Source: Verrucomicrobiia bacterium (GTDB taxonomy: Bacteria; Verrucomicrobiota; Verrucomicrobiia; Limisphaerales; DTLC01). Taken from it: a stretch of 15,854 bases of DNA. Below are positions 12,738 to 15,854 of this stretch, in pieces. Location: contig JANWZY010000028.1 in assembly GCA_025061935.1 (NCBI GenBank), forward strand, positions 1 to 15,854. Direction: 5' to 3'. The notes under the pieces are model-generated. The model was not told the DNA's origin. It searched no databases and worked only from the letters and a program-made list of their open reading frames with translations. How positions within the stretch are numbered: position 1 is the stretch's first letter; each line of letters begins with the position of its first letter. The position numbers were made by a program, and so were the translations under genes.

Positions 12738-15700
12738 TCTTTCACCAACCAAATGACGGTTGCCTCCGGCAGTTTCACCTTGCGCCCCGCGCGAATCGAG
12801 CCGGTCCGGGTGACCCGACCAGTCGCAGTGTCAACCACACTCACACTGAACGCGCCTGGCTCAGCAGACAAATCAAGCTCGTCAGCGTCGCCACGATACA
12901 CAAGCAGTTGCCTGCCAGGCTGGCGCAAAACGAATCGGCTGTCGCGCGACGCCTCGGCCCAAGGCTGCATCTGCGGGATGGCAGCAAGCAAGTTCGAGTC
13001 GGTCGTGCGCGGCAACCGCGGCAATGACCCGCCAGCGCACACCCACGCCCAACTCGCGGAGTCGAAATCACAAATGACGACCTTGCCCGGGAACCGCACG
13101 CGGTACTCGAGGGCCATGCCGGCCAAATCCAGATCAGTGGGCCGGCCGCCGCGCCATTGGCGCTCGAACTGGCGCGGCGCGAGATTTTTGCCGCCGGGCG
13201 GCGCGAACTCGCCCCCGCGCGTCCGCCACCAGTACCGGAAATCAATCACGTCAACCATCCGACATCGAACCGGGTCAGCCAAAATCGCGTCCTGAACGTC
13301 CTTGGTCGCGCTCAGAGCGACCAACGGTTTCATGCCCTTCTCATTCGCCCAGCCAGCAATCGTATCCAGCCAGAACTGCATGAACGCGAGCGGGCCGGTG
13401 AACTCGGCGCAGGTGAGCTGAATCACGTTCGCGTTGTTAGTGAAATTATCGAGGCACTGGCGTATGTAGAGCCGATGCAACTCGCGCCGCACCGGATGCG
13501 TCACGTCATAAAACTGCTCGGCCATGAAGATTCGTTTGCCGCCCCCGTACAGCGGCGGTTCAGGGAAACCGGTGTCGTTAATGTTGTTTGCAGTGCGCCA
13601 CGGGAAATCCGCCCAGTGCGCGCCTGCCTCGAGCACGTTGTGCTGGAAATAATTCTGATGCAACAGCACCAGCCCGCGCCGGTCGCAAATGTCAGCAAAC
13701 TGCCGCAGCCGCGACCAATACCACCGATTGAACTTTGTCAGATCGTACTTGCTCAACCCGTGCCAAGCTGTGCCCTGGCCGCTGCGCGCCCAAGGCTGCT
13801 CGAAAAACGGCGGCAACACGTCACCATCCATCCGCCGCACGCGCTGGTGGTCATCGCGGCGTCGGTCGTACCAAAGCCCGTAGTTGTGCTCGAGCGCGAC
13901 CTGGCCGGTAGCAACAAGCGCATCTGCAACTTCTTCCAGATCGTCAGTGAATCCCCGCCCGATCCGACCCGGCATGAACCGCGTGAGCGCGATACCGAAC
14001 GCAGGCGCTTCGGCCGGCCGTGTCGTCCCCCGCCACCAAGCGACCTTGGCGATCCCGCCAACTAGAAGCTTGCCGGCCACAGTAAGCCAACCATTGGTGA
14101 TCAGGATTTCCAATTTTCGATTTTCGACCTCCGGCTTAGAGCCTACGAAAATTTCCTCGATAGGCCGCGCTGCGCCAAAAGCAGTCGGGATCGGTTCGCG
14201 CGTCGCCGCCGCTGCAATGTAATCTTTCAACTGCGGCGCAGGATGCCGCGACGCGGCCGCTAATGCCTGAGCCTGCTCGATGGTCGGGTTCGTTGACGCG
14301 GGCAACGGCGACGGCATAAGCCGCACACGGGCAGCGGCCTCAGGCCCGAGCCGATCCCCAAGTTGCGCCACAAACAAACTTTCCGGTGACACGGCGTCAT
14401 TCGAGCTGCGCCAGATGCCATCACCTTCAAACCCGCCCCACGACCCAAATGACCAGTTCTGTGCGCCCGGCGGGTTCCAACACCGGATCACAGACGCGCT
14501 GCAGTTCCAGAGCACGCAGTTCGCCGCAGACCACCCGATACCAGCGTTGTTCCCGGGCCGGAACCCGAGCGTGAGCGCGTTGCCATCAACAACCACGTTG
14601 TCGTAGAGCACCCCGCTCGCCCAACTTTCGATCGGCCCGCTGTCGGCCAACGCCTCGCGCGCTTCGCACTGCACGAATGCGTTCGGGCCAGCAGCACAGT
14701 GTCCAACCGAAAAATCATGCCGGCCATGCTCGGCATAACAGCGCAGGAACAACGTCTGCTGGCCCATCGTAAAGAACGTGTGCCGTCTGTACCCACCAAG
14801 CTCAGAGACAGGCTCAAGCGAGAGGCAGTCCTGCACAGTCACACGCCTGCAGGTTTCATAGACTGCCACTGCCGAGCCGGCAAAATGCTTGAACGTGACC
14901 TGGCGCACCCAGCAATCCGCAGCGTTTTCAAGCGTGATCGCGCACCAAGAATGCTCCTCATCCTTCGGATTCGCCGGGTCGAAAGCCGATTCGAGCCGGA
15001 TGTTCTCAACTCCAACGTTGCTCAGCCGCCCGGGCCAGTCGCAAACCAGAATGTAACCGCCCCCAAGCTCGCGCTCGAGCGCAGTCGTGATCGGAGCATC
15101 AATTGTGACGCGATTGCCCTCGACAGACACGATAGTCCGGTCCCAAACAATGTCACGGGTGCCCGGCTTCCAGCCTGTGCCCACGCCCCCGCCGAGATCA
15201 GCTGCGCCGAGCCGCTCGATCCATGCAGCGGTACTGGGTCGAACAAGACGAATATGCGCACCAGGGCTAAGCCCGGTCGCATCCCGCACGCTGAAACTGG
15301 TCGCACCCACTGGGACATATTCATCCGAGACTTCCCAATTCGCGTTGCTCCTACAAACGCAATCGTTCCGGCCGGTCACGCGGATCAACGTCCGCCGATC
15401 AGTCCCAGCGGCTACCAACACCGTCCCGTTCGTGCCCGCGCCCTGGCCGCGCAACACGACACCAGAATTCGAGATCACCAACCCGCCAAAGACTTCGTGG
15501 CGCCCGGCGAGCAAAAGCACCGCGCCGCGCATGCCATTGCTGTCCACGGGCAGGCCGCCCACGTAATCAAGCGCCGCTTGAATCCGCGCGGTCGAATCCC
15601 CAGGCTTCGGTTCTACCACCACACGCACCGGCGCAACAGGAATGGATCGCTCGTTCGCAGCGTAACCACAATACGAGAAATCCGGCACGCGATTGCTGCG

Positions 15701-15844
15701 CGCGTCCGGGGTATAGACGAGCTGGTTGCCAGCAGTAAGTGAAATACTGGGAGCTGGCGTAGCAGCCGCCAGCGCCGATGTGACACATGAGACCCATGCG
15801 ACGCATAGAAAACTCGCTGCGCAAATGGTGGGAACCGAATTCAT
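12734..15844 (-). CDS. Secreted two-domain protein: pectate-lyase-like beta-helix plus DUF6298-like TIM-barrel domain
   Basis: 1036 residues from ATG 15844. Signal peptide: MNSVPTICAASFLCVAWVSC and ALAAA (1-28). Residues about 70-480 read as a right-handed parallel beta-helix: the start (PKPGDSTARIQAALDYVGGL) is typical of pectate_lyase_3-like proteins, followed by repeated short strands (GGLVISNSGVVLRGQGAG; NVGVENIRLESAF; RRVTVQDC; NVVVDGNALTLGF). A linker (about 480-600) contains a small simple repeat. Residues about 600-1036 resemble DUF6298, a barrel-like domain with HNYGLWYDRRRDDHQR, LLHQNYFQHNVLEAG, IQLTCAEFTG and VVDVIDFRYWWR-type strands, ending in a beta domain (VVDTATGRVTRTGSI). Family assignment is from memory. 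Likely a polysaccharide lyase or hydrolase; the catalytic residues cannot be assigned. It is the first cluster gene visible. Its own start is also ATGA, so a further gene may overlap it beyond the right edge. Confidence 0.85.
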   Translation of the reverse strand: MNSVPTICAASFLCVAWVSCVTSALAAATPAPSISLTAGNQLVYTPDARSNRVPDFSYCGYAANERSIPVAPVRVVVEPKPGDSTARIQAALDYVGGLPVDSNGMRGAVLLLAGRHEVFGGLVISNSGVVLRGQGAGTNGTVLVAAGTDRRTLIRVTGRNDCVCRSNANWEVSDEYVPVGATSFSVRDATGLSPGAHIRLVRPSTAAWIERLGAADLGGGVGTGWKPGTRDIVWDRTIVSVEGNRVTIDAPITTALERELGGGYILVCDWPGRLSNVGVENIRLESAFDPANPKDEEHSWCAITLENAADCWVRQVTFKHFAGSAVAVYETCRRVTVQDCLSLEPVSELGGYRRHTFFTMGQQTLFLRCYAEHGRHDFSVGHCAAGPNAFVQCEAREALADSGPIESWASGVLYDNVVVDGNALTLGFRPGNNAGIGWSAANCVLWNCSASVIRCWNPPGAQNWSFGSWGGFEGDGIWRSSNDAVSPESLFVAQLGDRLGPEAAARVRLMPSPLPASTNPTIEQAQALAAASRHPAPQLKDYIAAAATREPIPTAFGAARPIEEIFVGSKPEVENRKLEILITNGWLTVAGKLLVGGIAKVAWWRGTTRPAEAPAFGIALTRFMPGRIGRGFTDDLEEVADALVATGQVALEHNYGLWYDRRRDDHQRVRRMDGDVLPPFFEQPWARSGQGTAWHGLSKYDLTKFNRWYWSRLRQFADICDRRGLVLLHQNYFQHNVLEAGAHWADFPWRTANNINDTGFPEPPLYGGGKRIFMAEQFYDVTHPVRRELHRLYIRQCLDNFTNNANVIQLTCAEFTGPLAFMQFWLDTIAGWANEKGMKPLVALSATKDVQDAILADPVRCRMVDVIDFRYWWRTRGGEFAPPGGKNLAPRQFERQWRGGRPTDLDLAGMALEYRVRFPGKVVICDFDSASWAWVCAGGSLPRLPRTTDSNLLAAIPQMQPWAEASRDSRFVLRQPGRQLLVYRGDADELDLSAEPGAFSVSVVDTATGRVTRTGSIRAGRKVKLPEATVIWLVKE
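14106..14127. repeat. Short heptamer repeat inside the linker of the DUF6298-like protein
   Basis: Two perfect TTTTCGA units (14114-14127) follow a degenerate one (14106-14112). On the - strand they encode VENRKLEIL (about residues 573-581) between the beta-helix and the barrel domain. It has the same 7-bp period as the repeat at 6345-6383 and remains in frame. Confidence 0.6.
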
Positions 15845-15854
15845 GGCAATGTAC

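Overview
The window reads as chromosomal DNA from a GC-rich, polysaccharide-degrading bacterium, most likely a member of the Verrucomicrobiota (Pedosphaera/Limisphaera-like, subdivision 3). This placement is an inference. It rests on the C-terminal motif of the gene fragment at 3842-4297 (SSDLQTW...APRRFFRA), a tail I associate with secreted proteins of that group, on a 'MAQSLAKILVH...' IS200-type transposase of a kind common in Verrucomicrobiota and Planctomycetota, and on a run of large exported glycan-active enzymes with no SusC/SusD pair. Planctomycetota or Kiritimatiellota are not excluded.

Layout. (1) 1-2085, + strand: 3' part of mutS, a housekeeping gene that runs in from the left edge. 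(2) 2086-3841: about 1.76 kb with no convincing gene, containing one striking 38-bp palindrome. (3) 3842-15844, - strand: a cluster transcribed right to left. In order of transcription it holds a 1036-aa beta-helix plus DUF6298-like protein; a Tat-exported TIM-barrel isomerase/epimerase-like protein; a DUF5060/DUF5605-type TIM-barrel hydrolase; an IS200/RAYT-type transposase bounded by inverted copies of a ~95-bp three-hairpin element; a 940-aa hydrolase with a GH67N/GH20b-like N-terminal domain; a GH127 beta-L-arabinofuranosidase-type enzyme; and the decapitated 3' end of an unrelated secreted protein.

How the genes fit together. Three junctions of the enzyme cluster (15844 gene/12737 gene, 12737 gene/11781 gene, 9208 gene/6389 gene) have the same 4-nt ATGA stop-start overlap, which argues for one translationally coupled operon. 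All five enzymes carry Sec or Tat signals, so they should act outside the cytoplasm on one glycan. The GH127 member points to an arabinose-decorated plant polysaccharide, possibly pectic; the exact substrate cannot be read from the sequence. No transporter, regulator or sulfatase is visible, and the operon promoter must lie beyond the right edge. The transposase module sits between the third and fourth enzymes and splits the operon into two blocks.

Most notable observations: the transposase with inverted three-hairpin elements whose central stem differs between the copies by paired, structure-preserving substitutions; a heptanucleotide repeat at the coupled start of the GH127 gene, where unit gain or loss would change frame; a glutamine where the GH127 general acid/base is expected; and two large, poorly characterised hydrolase-like proteins.
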